IMG/VR virus record: IMGVR_UViG_3300010379_000034
Span: 1 to 29,870 of that record
Reading direction: 5' to 3' (one strand)
Origin: a virus
DNA length: 29,870 nt
Part shown: one piece after another, positions 8,198 to 16,899 of the stretch
How positions within the stretch are numbered: the first letter of the stretch is position 1
Layout: each line of letters begins with the position of its first letter
Program-made: the position numbers and the translations under genes
The notes under the pieces: model-generated
The model's input: only the letters and a program-made list of their open reading frames with translations
Databases searched by the model: none
Told to the model about the DNA's origin: nothing

Positions 8198-9337
8198 CTA
8201 CAACCCCATTTTCACGTTGAAGGTTGTGCTGTTGAGATTCTTCCGGTCCGGACGCTTCTCGTACCAGCCCCGGCCGTTGACCCGATCTTGAACCGTCGTG
8301 AAGTATTCGTCATACATTGGACCGATACGCTCTAGCGAAAAACGTTCCGCCCACGCTCGGCAGTCCGCCGGTTTGATGTTTTTGATGTTGCGAGCAGCCC
8401 ACTCGAAATGCTCGAAAGTTCTGCACCGGTAACCGGTGACGCCGTGGACATTGTACTCAGCGAAGGCTCCCCAATCGGATGATATGACCGGAGTCCCCGA
8501 AAGCATAGCTTCAATTTGCGTGCCGCAGAACGGCTCCATGAATGTCGAGGGACACAACACCGCCCGAGCGCGTGTCAATAGCTGCTTGCGTTTGTGCGGA
8601 TCGACCACCCCGATGAGCTTGACGTTCTTGCTGCCACTGATGCGAACATTGTTATTGTCGAACTTTCCGGCCATGATGACTTGGGTTTTCAGCGCGTCGC
8701 CGATTTGTTGCGCGATATGTGCGCCTTTACCGTCGTTGACGCGCCCGAGGAACAGGAAATAATCTTGCTTCTGTGCGGAGTATTTGAATTCATCTAGATC
8801 GAAGTAGTTTGGAATCACCGCATCGTACCAAAAATCATTGCTGGCGAACTCGATCTTCTTTTGGCCTTGGAAGGCGTGCATGACGGCGTAAGATTCAAAA
8901 ATCCGATAAGGTGCGAAGCTGCCGTTGGGGTAGCCGATACCGGTCTCGACCGTCACCATGTCTGTGTGAAGGTCAGCTACCTTTTTGTGGGCGCCGCCGA
9001 AGGGGCAGAGCAAAAAATCTCCCGGCTGCTTTCGTTTCTGGATTTCTCCGATAGAGTTGGCGTAGAAGGCTTGATAAACCGGGTCCTCCCATTTGAATGT
9101 AGGCCAGCCACTCTTTCGCCAATCGTGTCCCGGATAGGATTTTTCAAGGTCGGCTTTTGAGGTAACCGCAACCATTTCGTCACAATCGACCTTCGAGTCC
9201 TCGTTGCCGTAATGGATCACATAATGCCCGCGCATCTTGAGAAGCCGACAGAGCCTTACGACTTTCTGCGTAAACGCGCAGGTCGAATACTCCGGGACGG
9301 AAACGGTGTGGGGTACGGCTAAAATGTGAAAACGCAC
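8198..9337 (-). CDS. GT4-family glycosyltransferase
   Basis: This is a 379-residue protein with a GT-B architecture. The C-terminal half shows KQDYFLFLGRVNDGKGAH (from 190), a VKLIGVV strand, LCPSTFMEPFCGTQIEAM with the E-x7-E motif (Glu268 and Glu276), then SGTPVISSDWGAFAE. These are the donor-binding features of retaining GT4 enzymes that use nucleotide sugars. The start is GTG, sharing one base with the TAG stop of the second glycosyltransferase gene, so the two are translationally coupled. The neighbouring collagen-like gene suggests fibre glycosylation, or modification of host surface sugars. Both substrates are unknown. Confidence 0.88.
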   Translation of the reverse strand: MRFHILAVPHTVSVPEYSTCAFTQKVVRLCRLLKMRGHYVIHYGNEDSKVDCDEMVAVTSKADLEKSYPGHDWRKSGWPTFKWEDPVYQAFYANSIGEIQKRKQPGDFLLCPFGGAHKKVADLHTDMVTVETGIGYPNGSFAPYRIFESYAVMHAFQGQKKIEFASNDFWYDAVIPNYFDLDEFKYSAQKQDYFLFLGRVNDGKGAHIAQQIGDALKTQVIMAGKFDNNNVRISGSKNVKLIGVVDPHKRKQLLTRARAVLCPSTFMEPFCGTQIEAMLSGTPVISSDWGAFAEYNVHGVTGYRCRTFEHFEWAARNIKNIKPADCRAWAERFSLERIGPMYDEYFTTVQDRVNGRGWYEKRPDRKNLNSTTFNVKMGL

Positions 9338-10029
9338 TAAAGATTCCTTTCCGGTCTATCCTCGCAATCGTACTTTTTTAGCATCGCTGCCATTTCTATC
9401 CACCCTAATTGTGAAACTTCTTGAGGAGAGTGATTAGGATTGGAATGAGTGACCGGTGTTTCATCAACGACATAGATGCCTTCGTAGTTGAGTAGTTTCG
9501 GCCACACGTAGTCGAGACCCCATCCAATGCCGCTTGGTGTCTCATCAAGTGTCGGTAACATCTTTTCCCACACATCGACACGGAAGCACGGCGTCATGAC
9601 TTCAACAAATGTCGTCGGACGTGCGCCACCAGGAGATTGTTGGATGGTCACCGGATGGCTTGCTATCGAACCGATAGTAAGCGCGGGAGCGGCGAGCGCC
9701 GCCTTTTGCTCTGTTACGGTCTTGAAAAATTGGGTCCACGTTCCCGGTGGGATTTGCAGGTCCTCGTCCGCGAAAACGATGTAGCGATAGCTATGCCAAT
9801 CCCGCTTGAGCGGCCACTTAGCAAAGAGTGCCCGAATACCAGACCACTTCAAACCTGGGATGATAGAGCTAATCAAGACATCCTTCGGCATCAAACTGAG
9901 CGCATCCTTGAAAGAGATTTTCTGGTATGGACAGAGGAGTAAATCCCACGAGCGTTTTGGATCGCCGTCGAGCCACTTTCGATGTGGGGAGTTCTCGCCA
10001 ACCCGAATGACAACTAGGTTCTTACGCAT
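9337..10029 (-). CDS. DUF707-like glycosyltransferase
   Basis: This 230-residue protein has a YRYIVFADEDLQIPPGTW segment with a D-x-D type motif (Asp88, Asp90), then ALAAPALTIGS, TFVEVMTPCFRVDVWEKM and GIGWGLDYVWPKL (WGLD at 170-173). This order matches the DUF707 family of GT-A-like putative glycosyltransferases. It ends by sharing one base with the GT4 gene. Together they look like a two-enzyme sugar-adding unit downstream of a collagen-like fibre gene. No signal peptide is visible, so it would act in the cytoplasm. Confidence 0.8.
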   Translation of the reverse strand: MRKNLVVIRVGENSPHRKWLDGDPKRSWDLLLCPYQKISFKDALSLMPKDVLISSIIPGLKWSGIRALFAKWPLKRDWHSYRYIVFADEDLQIPPGTWTQFFKTVTEQKAALAAPALTIGSIASHPVTIQQSPGGARPTTFVEVMTPCFRVDVWEKMLPTLDETPSGIGWGLDYVWPKLLNYEGIYVVDETPVTHSNPNHSPQEVSQLGWIEMAAMLKKYDCEDRPERNL

Positions 10030-10085
10030 GGTTAAGGGGTCCCGCGCGGTTTAGGTTTGGGTCCTAGCATTTCTATGCCCGGCGG

Positions 10086-11882
10086 TCAACTCAGCCAGAA
10101 TGTCCAGGTTTCCGTAGTGGTGGATGCGGTTGCTGAACTCGGGGCGGTGGCTCCCGAGTTCGAGAAATACCCTACAGGGACAGTCGGACCCGCCGCTGTG
10201 TACAAAGGCGCCGTGAGTACGATGAAACCAAAGAGGTATATCGTGCCTGCGTTAAGAGTGACCGGAGAAGTGAGCGGAACTGTATTGATGCCGACCGTGA
10301 CCCCGGTCACCTGCGGACCTGTCGCTACCAAGGTAAGGGTCGATCCGGACACTGAGTAAATAGCTGGCGTCAGTTTCGCCGTAGTAGCCGCTGAAAATCC
10401 ATAGAATTTAATGTTGGAGGCGGTAAAGTTGGCGGGCATCAAAAACATTGCACCCCCAAAAGCATTAACGTTGAACTCGGTGGCGGTTGCTGTCGGTACA
10501 AAATTCAACTGACCAAAATACGTCACTCCTCCTCCGACTGCACCTGTGCCTCCGGTGCCGCCCGTACCGCCTGTGCCGCCTGCGCCGCCCGCGCTTCCGG
10601 CCGCGCCCGATCCGCCGGTTCCGCCTGTGCCGCCCGCGCCGCCTGCCGATCCCGCTGCACCCGATCCGCCTGTGCCGCCTGTACCGCCGGTTCCGCCCGC
10701 GCCACCCGACGCACCGGTTGCGCCAACGCCGCCAAAAACTGCAATTTCGCAAACATCCCCGTTCGTGAACGCTCCCGATTCGCTGACGTATGCTACCGAA
10801 ATTTCGACCCAGGTGTTTGAGCCTTCATCCGTGACCGTGCCACTTGTGAAGATGGCATATGCGCCCGGCGTCGTGATGTCACGAATCAAGATCGTAGAGC
10901 CTACCGGGATATTGTCGAGCCACGTTCTGACATTTGGGTTTCCAGCATCGTTCGTTGTATTCATAAGCGCCAGTACCGTGACGCTCGACCATGTTGCGTT
11001 ATTCGCAAGGAATGTACCGGTGCCCGGTGATGCAAGGGTTGTTGAACTTGAGTAGAGCCACGAGAACGCCGGAGGCAGTCCCGTCGCTCCCGCAGGACCA
11101 ATGCCTCCTGTACCGCCCTCGCCGCCCGCGCCTCCGGTGCCGCCTGTTCCGCCCGTTCCGCCCGTACCGCCCGCACTGCCGTCTGATCCCGCTGCGCCTG
11201 AGCCGCCCGTACCGCCGGTCCCGCCTGCCGGTCCGGCTTGACTTGATGTCGCGCCGGTCCCGCCGGTCCCGCCGGTTCCGCCTGTGCCGCCCGCACTGCC
11301 GTCTGATCCCGCTGCGCCCGATCCGCCCGTACCGCCCGTGCCGCCGGTTCCGCCTGTGCCGCCCGCGCTGCCGTCTGATCCCGCTGCGCCGGTTCCGCCT
11401 GTGCCGCCCGTGCCGCCCGTGCCGCCATTCGATCCCGCCGCGCCTGATCCGCCCGTACCGCCCGTGCCGCCTGTGCCGCCCGCCGGTCCGGCTTGACTTG
11501 ATGTCGCACCCGTCCCGCCCGTCCCGCCTGTGCCGCCCGCGCTCCCGGCCGCACCCGACCCGCCCGTGCCGCCCGTACCGCCTGTGCCGCCTGCCGGTCC
11601 GGCTGCGCCCGACCCGCCCGTACCACCCGAACCTCCAGAGATGCCACTCGCACCCGTAGCGCCACTCACGCCTACTACACTGCCGGTGCCGCCTGTGCCC
11701 CCCGTACCGCCGCTCGCGCCGGTCGCGCCGGTCGAGCCGATACCGCCGACAGATTCGACCGCCTCTTGAAGTGTGCACCACTCCGAAGTCGGACCTGACG
11801 GGTTCTCAATCTCAATCTTCGCCGTACTCGGCGGCGTTGGATCATGTGTCGGGATTTCGCCGATGGTATAGGGACCGGCCAT
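10086..11882 (-). CDS. Collagen-like fibre protein with two Gly-X-X shafts
   Basis: This is a 598-residue protein. A short N-terminal part ([18 protein letters not shown], then [13 protein letters not shown]) leads into Gly-X-X repeats to about residue 270, dominated by GGTGGTGG and [15 protein letters not shown] globular beta-rich domain follows (~275-385, [15 protein letters not shown] then [12 protein letters not shown]). A second Gly-X-X block runs to ~465, and a C-terminal beta-rich domain ([18 protein letters not shown]) could be the trimerising or receptor-binding end. Such proteins form trimeric fibres on phage heads or tails. A GGGGAG site precedes the start. The Gly-Thr and Gly-Ser richness gives many hydroxyls that the adjacent glycosyltransferases might modify. 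Confidence 0.88.
   Translation of the reverse strand: MAGPYTIGEIPTHDPTPPSTAKIEIENPSGPTSEWCTLQEAVESVGGIGSTGATGASGGTGGTGGTGSVVGVSGATGASGISGGSGGTGGSGAAGPAGGTGGTGGTGGSGAAGSAGGTGGTGGTGATSSQAGPAGGTGGTGGTGGSGAAGSNGGTGGTGGTGGTGAAGSDGSAGGTGGTGGTGGTGGSGAAGSDGSAGGTGGTGGTGGTGATSSQAGPAGGTGGTGGSGAAGSDGSAGGTGGTGGTGGTGGAGGEGGTGGIGPAGATGLPPAFSWLYSSSTTLASPGTGTFLANNATWSSVTVLALMNTTNDAGNPNVRTWLDNIPVGSTILIRDITTPGAYAIFTSGTVTDEGSNTWVEISVAYVSESGAFTNGDVCEIAVFGGVGATGASGGAGGTGGTGGTGGSGAAGSAGGAGGTGGTGGSGAAGSAGGAGGTGGTGGTGGTGAVGGGVTYFGQLNFVPTATATEFNVNAFGGAMFLMPANFTASNIKFYGFSAATTAKLTPAIYSVSGSTLTLVATGPQVTGVTVGINTVPLTSPVTLNAGTIYLFGFIVLTAPLYTAAGPTVPVGYFSNSGATAPSSATASTTTETWTFWLS
10530..10735 (-). repeat. Gly-X-X coding repeat, second shaft
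   Basis: GC-rich 9-base-scale repeats of the type GGCGGCACNGGCGGNACN encode the C-terminal Gly-X-X block. It includes the 50-bp stretch identical to the left edge of the window. Confidence 0.85.
10648..10697. repeat. 50-bp exact repeat shared with 1-50
   Basis: Identical to bases 1-50 in the same orientation; it lies inside the second Gly-X-X block. Confidence 0.9.
11075..11755 (-). repeat. Gly-X-X coding repeat, first shaft
   Basis: This long tandem-like array encodes the first collagen-like block. Longer units recur within it: a stretch encoding [11 protein letters not shown] occurs three times (near 11170, 11290 and 11363). One encoding [10 protein letters not shown] occurs twice (near 11228 and 11484). 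The variants are close at the DNA level, which points to recent unit duplication or slippage. Confidence 0.85.
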
Positions 11883-11895
11883 TTACAACTCCCCT

Positions 11896-13569
11896 TTACG
11901 TGACGGCGGAGGCGCCCTTTTTGCCGACCTTCCGCTTGAGGGGGGTGGGCGAGCCGCGACGGTGAGGCGTTACAGGGACGTTCCCCGTACCGATGGTGTG
12001 GGCGGGCGGTTCGTTCGGCGCCGGAGCCGCCGGGGGTACGAAGTCCTCCGGGTTGCCTGGATCGGTGCTGACGCCGCCAGCCGTATCGAGGAAGGACTCG
12101 TCCACCGCGCCGACGTTGGCGCCGTGCACCATCATACCGACCAGGGTCTCGCTTTCCTGCTCGATCTGGTCGTTCTCCTCGTCGAAGTCCATGTCCGTCA
12201 TGTCGTTCAGTTGCATCATGCGATGCAGACTCTTGAGCGACAGCGGCAGACCGAGTTGCTTAGCCTGCATGAAGGCGAGTAAGCTGGCGCCAGCCACGTT
12301 GGCATCCGCGAAGTCTGTCTGCGGCGACACCGAAACCTCATTCGGGTCCTCACCGACCCACTGCGCCGCGTACTTGAGAACTTGCTCAAGCGCCGCGCCG
12401 GCTGCGACCGCGATTTGCTGAATGGTGGTCGTGCGAGCCGCCACGCGGATGCGCAGTGCCTCGCCGCTCGCGCCCCTCGCGGAGCCGACATCCATGAACT
12501 GGACGCCGAAGCTCGCGGCTTGTTCTGAATCGTTCTTGATGGCCTGGCGCATTTCGCCGAGACCAGACGAACTGACGCCGATGTATTTTGCGTCACCGCC
12601 GATGCGCAGGTCGATCACACCCTTGTTGCCAATGCGGAGTTGTTGGTTCTCGTCTACGTCGGATACGTTGCCACCGATGATAACGAGAGTTTGCTGACCC
12701 TGATAGTGCAGAGTCGAGCGATAATCTGCTTCGCCGCGATAGATCGAGAGTGCGAGAGTGCTGAGTCCGAGGAGCGGCGGCTCGTCCGGCTCGGGCACAA
12801 GGTCGTTGGCACCGCAGAACACGAACGGAATATCGGTGAGCGCACGTCCGGCGATTGATGGCATAATGAAGTAGTCCGGGATCGGCATACTCGTGTCATT
12901 AACTTTTACGCACACCTGATAGGGTGCGTCGAGCGGCGGACGGGTCCAGCCGCTTTCCAAGCTCTCCGGCGTGCCGCGCGTCAGGATGCGGTGCTTACGC
13001 TCTGCGACCCATGTGAAGCCTTCGCGTTGGAAGCCTGACTCGTCGAGCACGACAAGATCGAGAATGTTCCGTCCCTCGTCGCGCCGACCGGCATCCCAAT
13101 TGATGATCCGCTCGGGATCGTAGAAAGCGATGTAAGGAAGCGCATTGTATGGGTCAACGCCCGTGGGCGCATCGACCAGCAAACCGCAGCGACCTTTGAC
13201 CAACTGTGCTTCGTTGATCCGGCGAAGCAACATCTGCATTCCCTCGCCCTGAATCGTTGCTTTGTCCATCATCGGAGCGAGACGTTGCGGCAGTTTGATA
13301 ACCGCCGGTTTCATGTGCATTATTCCTAACATCGCTTTTACCGCATCGCGAACGACATCATGGAAATATGCCCGAGTAAGGTAGGCTTCGTAGTCTTTCC
13401 AGCCGGGAGAGGACGGGGTGGTCATCCCGTCCTGGATCATGGCTTCGGAGGGAGGCAGGTAGTCTAGGCGCTTCTTCTTGATGGCTCGCTCACCCGCATA
13501 GGTGTCGCCCATCTGAATCCACTCGCCAGTCTTACTCACATATTGGGGGTGCTTGTCGTCGATAGCCAT
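11896..13569 (-). CDS. Phage portal protein, DUF4055-like
   Basis: This 557-residue protein has features of the DUF4055 portal family: a start with VSKTGEWIQMGDTYAGE, a Tyr-rich YEAYLTRAYFHDVVRDAVKA segment, then RRINEAQLVKGRCGLLVDAP, an aromatic IAFYDPERIINWD and a helical part with LHYQGQQTLVIIGG. The portal ring forms the vertex through which DNA enters and leaves the head. Length and position two genes downstream of the large terminase fit. The ~90-residue C-terminal tail is Pro/Ala-rich and basic and is probably a flexible extension. GGAGGG lies upstream of the ATG. Confidence 0.87.
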   Translation of the reverse strand: MAIDDKHPQYVSKTGEWIQMGDTYAGERAIKKKRLDYLPPSEAMIQDGMTTPSSPGWKDYEAYLTRAYFHDVVRDAVKAMLGIMHMKPAVIKLPQRLAPMMDKATIQGEGMQMLLRRINEAQLVKGRCGLLVDAPTGVDPYNALPYIAFYDPERIINWDAGRRDEGRNILDLVVLDESGFQREGFTWVAERKHRILTRGTPESLESGWTRPPLDAPYQVCVKVNDTSMPIPDYFIMPSIAGRALTDIPFVFCGANDLVPEPDEPPLLGLSTLALSIYRGEADYRSTLHYQGQQTLVIIGGNVSDVDENQQLRIGNKGVIDLRIGGDAKYIGVSSSGLGEMRQAIKNDSEQAASFGVQFMDVGSARGASGEALRIRVAARTTTIQQIAVAAGAALEQVLKYAAQWVGEDPNEVSVSPQTDFADANVAGASLLAFMQAKQLGLPLSLKSLHRMMQLNDMTDMDFDEENDQIEQESETLVGMMVHGANVGAVDESFLDTAGGVSTDPGNPEDFVPPAAPAPNEPPAHTIGTGNVPVTPHRRGSPTPLKRKVGKKGASAVT

Positions 13570-13620
13570 GGGAGAACCCTCCGGGGGGAGCCTCGTTTAC
13601 CATACGGGCGGCTCGGACGC

Positions 13621-13634
13621 AAGCCTTTCGGCTT
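13621..13634 (-). other. GAAA-loop hairpin at a stop codon
   Basis: On the minus strand AAGCC-GAAA-GGCTT forms a five-pair hairpin with a GNRA tetraloop. It overlaps the TAA stop of the 178-residue protein gene. It has no T-run. Confidence 0.3.
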
Positions 13635-14169
13635 ACGCAACGTTATCGAGCCATCCGCCCGTCAAACTACGCCAAAAACGCACGATTGGCAGGACTCGCC
13701 GCTGAACAGCCACAGTCGCCGCCTCGACCGCTTCCTTCTCGGTGCGGCCGCGCTTCTCGTTTGTGCCAGTGATCTTTCCAGTAAGCACGGCGTCCAGGCA
13801 TCTACGACGCCAGCCCGGCTGCATATACCAGCCCCGCTGTGCAGCCGGCTGCATATACCAGCCCCGCTGTGCAGCATGATCGCCGGAAGTCCTCGCCAAA
13901 GACCATCGGAAACGCCAGCGATACCACCACATGAGCCATGCCGGACGGTCGAGATTGACCGTCCCCCAACGGTTATCCGCGTGCGGTCGGGGAAGGAATG
14001 AGAATGCCTGCGGAAGCGGGGTCGCGGGTGTAGACAAGAGCGAAACCGGAAGGGGTGGTGCGTTCTCGACCGGCTCTGGCGTGGACAAACCGGCGAATAC
14101 CTGCTCGCCGACGTGAAGGGTAACAGCCTTGGCTTTCGCTCTCGGCTTGCGTTTGGTTTTAGTGGTCAT
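13633..14169 (-). CDS. Hypothetical basic protein with a 10-residue tandem duplication
   Basis: This 178-residue protein lies between the large terminase and portal genes. The N-terminus is strongly basic (KTKRKPRAKAKA). The middle is Trp/Arg-rich (WLMWWYRWRFRW near residue 80) and could lie on a membrane or against DNA. Residues ~99-118 are two perfect copies of AAQRGWYMQP, produced by a 30-bp in-frame tandem duplication. The C-terminus is helical with a VEAATVAVQRRVLPIVRFW stretch. The position could suit a head-assembly accessory. No family is recognised. Confidence 0.65.
   Translation of the reverse strand: MTTKTKRKPRAKAKAVTLHVGEQVFAGLSTPEPVENAPPLPVSLLSTPATPLPQAFSFLPRPHADNRWGTVNLDRPAWLMWWYRWRFRWSLARTSGDHAAQRGWYMQPAAQRGWYMQPGWRRRCLDAVLTGKITGTNEKRGRTEKEAVEAATVAVQRRVLPIVRFWRSLTGGWLDNVA
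13815..13875. repeat. Perfect 30-bp tandem duplication
   Basis: Bases 13815-13845 and 13845-13875 are the same 31-base string sharing one base, that is, two perfect copies with a 30-bp period. The unit keeps the reading frame and adds ten residues. Perfect identity implies a recent event. Confidence 0.9.
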
Positions 14170-14193
14170 CTGACTTCTCCATTTTGTGAGGGG

Positions 14194-14224
14194 TCGGTCG
14201 GGACAGGGGACGTGTCCCGACCGA
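14194..14224 (-). terminator. Stem-loop after the large terminase gene
   Basis: A perfect 12-bp stem (14194-14205 with 14213-14224) encloses a 7-base loop and starts 14 bases after the terminase stop codon. The stem is GC-rich but no T-run follows on the minus strand. It is therefore a weak terminator candidate or an mRNA-processing or stability structure. Confidence 0.45.
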
Positions 14225-14238
14225 GGGGGACCCGGCGA

Positions 14239-15897
14239 TTAGGCTCGTCGTGTCAAGTTTCCTGGCGGCTCGTAGTAGCGGAGCCGGTATCGCGTCGCAT
14301 CTGCACAGTGATCCTCCGAAGGCTCCATAACCTCGTCCATGTCGTCCTCGTCCCGTTGCAGTTGCGGAACGGTCCGAATCCAGTGTCGGCAATTCATGCA
14401 AACGAACAGACCGGGGTATTCGCGGAAGCCGCCGGGCGCCAGAGTCGCCGCCAGCTTTTGCCGCATCAATTGCCAGCCTTGCTTGCGCGATCCGGGTGCC
14501 TTGTCGGCCATTTCCCAAATAATGCCCCGGAACCGGGCACCGTTGACGACGACAGGCTTTTCCATTTCATTAGCGATGCTCGGGCGTCCGTCTGTCTCAG
14601 CCCAAATCTGAGTGTCGGCGGGTCCGCGTCGAATCCGAGACAGCCAGCCACCGCCATTGGGGTCCTGGTAGCGCCAGCCACGGTCTATTTCGTACTGGAT
14701 TATGCGCCTGACAATTTCGACGGGCGGTGCGTTTACCCCCTCGTCTTTGTGACCGCTCCACCCGTACAGTTCGCCGACGATAAACAGGTCGCCGCGCATA
14801 GTACGCATAGTCTTGCCGTCCGGGAGCGCCAAATCCTCGCCGTTGCTCTTTGCGAACCACAAGCAAGTATATGGCTTGGAGGAGCCATGATCGTATGCAC
14901 GCGTGATGTGCCAGTTCGCCGGTACTACAAACTCCGGCACCAAGATGCTATCCCGGTGCGTTGCCCAAATATCGCCGAACATGCCGCCTGCGGTGATGTC
15001 CCAATCGCCATCCCGCCACGCTTTCAACACTGATTCGCTTGGCGCGCTGGCGAGAAGGCGGTCGAGGTAGTGCGGGTCCACTTTGTTCAGAATCTTGTTC
15101 TCGCTGATGTGTCCGAAGATCGCGCGGCGCGAAGGGAGCTTGTGACCCTGTTCGTCTCGCGCGTCATCAATGAGCGGTCCAAGAATTTCGCCGGACTTGC
15201 GGTCACTGATATGGAACCGATCCTTGATTTCGTTGTGGCTAGGACCCCACGGATTAGTGGTGCTCCGAATCTTGCGTGGAATGCCCGGCACCGAACTGCG
15301 CAAGCACGAGAACATCAAGCCATAGCAGGTCAAGTCCGGCCACGTAATAAGCTCCTCGAAACCGATAAACGTGAACTCCATTCCGAGGTAGCGCCGGAAG
15401 TCCGTCTGGTCGGCAAGATGATCGAACACGAGCGTCTCACCGTCCGGAAACTCCCAACGATATTTGATTTCGTTGTAGAACGCCTTGGGCCAAAGACGCG
15501 GAAACCAACGTTTGCTCTTGGCGATCACTTCCTTCAACATCGGATGCGATTGGCGCAGAATGATGCCTTTGAGGGAGGGTCCCCATCCCTTGCCGACATC
15601 CATGGCGAAGGACATGAGGAGGGCGTCAGTTTTGCCACAGCCGGCACGCGTGCCGGCGAACAGGACTTCCGTTTCGGTTGATTCCAGGAACGCGGCTTGC
15701 GATCCTTTTTGCGGCGCCCACACGACTTCGACTTCTTGACCGTCATCGTCAATAATGATTGGAATATACTCGCCGTGTCGGAGTTTCCACCTGTGAACGG
15801 TCGGAATGCCGCGCGGCTTCAAGAAAAATGATCCGGTGTTTTTGTCGAAGGTAAACAACTTCGGCTTGTCGTCTTTGCTGCCTTTGTCCTTACTCAT
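14239..15897 (-). CDS. terL: Terminase large subunit
   Basis: This 552-residue protein has the two-part plan of a packaging motor. The ATPase half has Walker A AGTRAGCGKT (81-90), a Walker B strand with catalytic acidic residues FTFIGFEE (175-182) and a coupling-type motif RSTTNP (211-216). The C-terminal half carries nuclease-like acidic motifs, AYDHGSSKPYTCLWF and, near the end, EDHCADATRYRLRY. It pumps DNA into the prohead and cuts it, working with the portal and small subunit encoded nearby. GGAG lies 9 bases before the ATG. The usual length is 450-600 residues, so it looks intact. Confidence 0.93.
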   Translation of the reverse strand: MSKDKGSKDDKPKLFTFDKNTGSFFLKPRGIPTVHRWKLRHGEYIPIIIDDDGQEVEVVWAPQKGSQAAFLESTETEVLFAGTRAGCGKTDALLMSFAMDVGKGWGPSLKGIILRQSHPMLKEVIAKSKRWFPRLWPKAFYNEIKYRWEFPDGETLVFDHLADQTDFRRYLGMEFTFIGFEELITWPDLTCYGLMFSCLRSSVPGIPRKIRSTTNPWGPSHNEIKDRFHISDRKSGEILGPLIDDARDEQGHKLPSRRAIFGHISENKILNKVDPHYLDRLLASAPSESVLKAWRDGDWDITAGGMFGDIWATHRDSILVPEFVVPANWHITRAYDHGSSKPYTCLWFAKSNGEDLALPDGKTMRTMRGDLFIVGELYGWSGHKDEGVNAPPVEIVRRIIQYEIDRGWRYQDPNGGGWLSRIRRGPADTQIWAETDGRPSIANEMEKPVVVNGARFRGIIWEMADKAPGSRKQGWQLMRQKLAATLAPGGFREYPGLFVCMNCRHWIRTVPQLQRDEDDMDEVMEPSEDHCADATRYRLRYYEPPGNLTRRA

Positions 15898-15979
15898 AGC
15901 ACTTTACTCCACTTTTTTCCCGCCAAGGGCATCCCCGACAGGCGCGGTCATCCGTCTTTTTAGTTGCCTCAACGGGCAT
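15890..15979 (-). CDS. Possible 29-residue Cys-containing peptide before terL
   Basis: A 29-codon ORF starts at 15979 and ends eight bases inside terL. It encodes ACRGCPWREKSGVKCYE near its end, a C-x2-C...C pattern that could bind a metal. It begins inside the loop of the hairpin at 15967-15988 and has no clear ribosome binding site, so it may be chance. Confidence 0.35.
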   Translation of the reverse strand: MPVEATKKTDDRACRGCPWREKSGVKCYE

Positions 15980-15988
15980 CCGTTGAGG
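15967..15988 (-). terminator. Stem-loop directly after the small terminase stop
   Basis: A perfect 9-bp stem (15967-15975 with 15980-15988) with a 4-base loop begins immediately after the TAA stop of the upstream gene. No T-run follows in the minus direction. It could set the ratio of small to large terminase by partial termination or by protecting the mRNA end. Confidence 0.45.
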
Positions 15989-16813
15989 TTAAGCGGTTTC
16001 AGGGGTGGCTTGGGATGACCGATTTGGCATCTGCAAGTCGTCATCAGATTCCCGCGCCGCCTCGTCAACTTCTTCGAACTCTACATCCTCGATTTCATGG
16101 TGTTTCATTTGATACGATGCCTCCAACTCTTTCGAGGATTTTGTCGCGCCGACGACGAGCACACCACCTACCTTGTGTTCGTGCGCAACTTGGATTCGAT
16201 TGCCATAACTGTCAGGACGCTTGCGGGCGAGCAACCAACGAGTCATTTCGGGGTCAAGCCAAGGGACCGTTTGCGGAACTGGTTTGCCGTCCGCATCCAA
16301 AAGATACGCTTCCTCGCCTCTAAGACCGAGCTTGATTAAATCGGGGTCAATTTCAAAGATGACGCCTTGCTGATTAGTGAGGATTTTGCGCTCGATACCA
16401 GTCGCGAGCTTTAGCGCATGGTCCTCGACTATATCCGTTCCCGCGTCCCACGCTTCCGCAAATAAAATATGAAACCGCTCGGTGCGACCGTCATCGACTG
16501 GTAAATCAAAACCATCGCCGGGATGCCCTTTTTTGCTGAGCTTAAGCCAATATCCTAGCTTGTACCGGCTGACACCACTGCCCCTGCAAATAGATGCAAG
16601 ATGCGGCCATGTTGCGGCGGCGCGAAGGACTTTTAGCATTGCTTTGGGATTGCGGATAGCAAGTTCACGAGCGGCATCGCCCATAATGCTGTCGCTGTGC
16701 ATTAGTTCTCTTTCGAGTGCCCGACCGCCCCGGTTTTTACGATTCGGACTTACGCGACCCTTCGCCAGCCCTATTGCTTCCGCCTCTGATGCGGGTTGTC
16801 CCTTGCGGCTCAT
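15989..16813 (-). CDS. Probable terminase small subunit
   Basis: This is a 274-residue protein encoded just before the large terminase. The basic N-terminus (GLAKGRVSPNRKNRGGRAL) and a segment PHLASICRGSGVSRYKLGYWLK (split here as two helices around residues 90-111) resemble a helix-turn-helix. The middle holds EAWDAGTDIVEDHALKLATG and LARKRPDSYGNRI, patterns seen in phage small terminases or terminase-linked DNA-binding proteins. The C-terminus is acidic (EIEDVEFEEVDEAARESDDD). Small terminases recognise the packaging site and form rings. The call rests on position and HTH-like sequence. Confidence 0.65.
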   Translation of the reverse strand: MSRKGQPASEAEAIGLAKGRVSPNRKNRGGRALERELMHSDSIMGDAARELAIRNPKAMLKVLRAAATWPHLASICRGSGVSRYKLGYWLKLSKKGHPGDGFDLPVDDGRTERFHILFAEAWDAGTDIVEDHALKLATGIERKILTNQQGVIFEIDPDLIKLGLRGEEAYLLDADGKPVPQTVPWLDPEMTRWLLARKRPDSYGNRIQVAHEHKVGGVLVVGATKSSKELEASYQMKHHEIEDVEFEEVDEAARESDDDLQMPNRSSQATPETA

Positions 16814-16899
16814 GCCGTCCTCCCAATCTTCATTCGTCGGGTCATCCCGACGTGCGCAGACATCCGCGCTGTATTTAACTTCGCTTGCGATATACTCAT
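16810..16899 (-). CDS. 29-residue basic peptide between phosphatase and small terminase
   Basis: This very short ORF overlaps both neighbours by exactly four bases: its ATG uses the last bases of the phosphatase-like gene, and its TGA overlaps the ATG of the small terminase gene. That perfect fit argues for real coupled translation. The product is basic and Met-rich (ARMSAHVGMTRRMKIGRTA). It may mainly serve to carry ribosomes across the gap. No function is recognised. Confidence 0.5.
   Translation of the reverse strand: MSISQAKLNTARMSAHVGMTRRMKIGRTA

Noticed and set aside
10991-11659. Long Arg/Pro-rich ORFs on both strands in the Gly-X-X repeat region
   Set aside because: They are alternative frames of a GC-rich repeat; the Gly-X-X frame is the one with a ribosome binding site and globular flanks.
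11075-11755. Possible CRISPR-like array
   Set aside because: The repeats are continuous collagen-type codons without unique spacers of constant length.
13801-13880. Attachment-site-like direct repeat near the terminase
   Set aside because: The copies are adjacent and in-frame inside a gene, so a simple tandem duplication explains them.
14113-15033. 306-residue plus-strand ORF, and another at 15070-15681
   Set aside because: Both are antisense to the large terminase gene or its neighbour; the terminase motifs on the minus strand are decisive.
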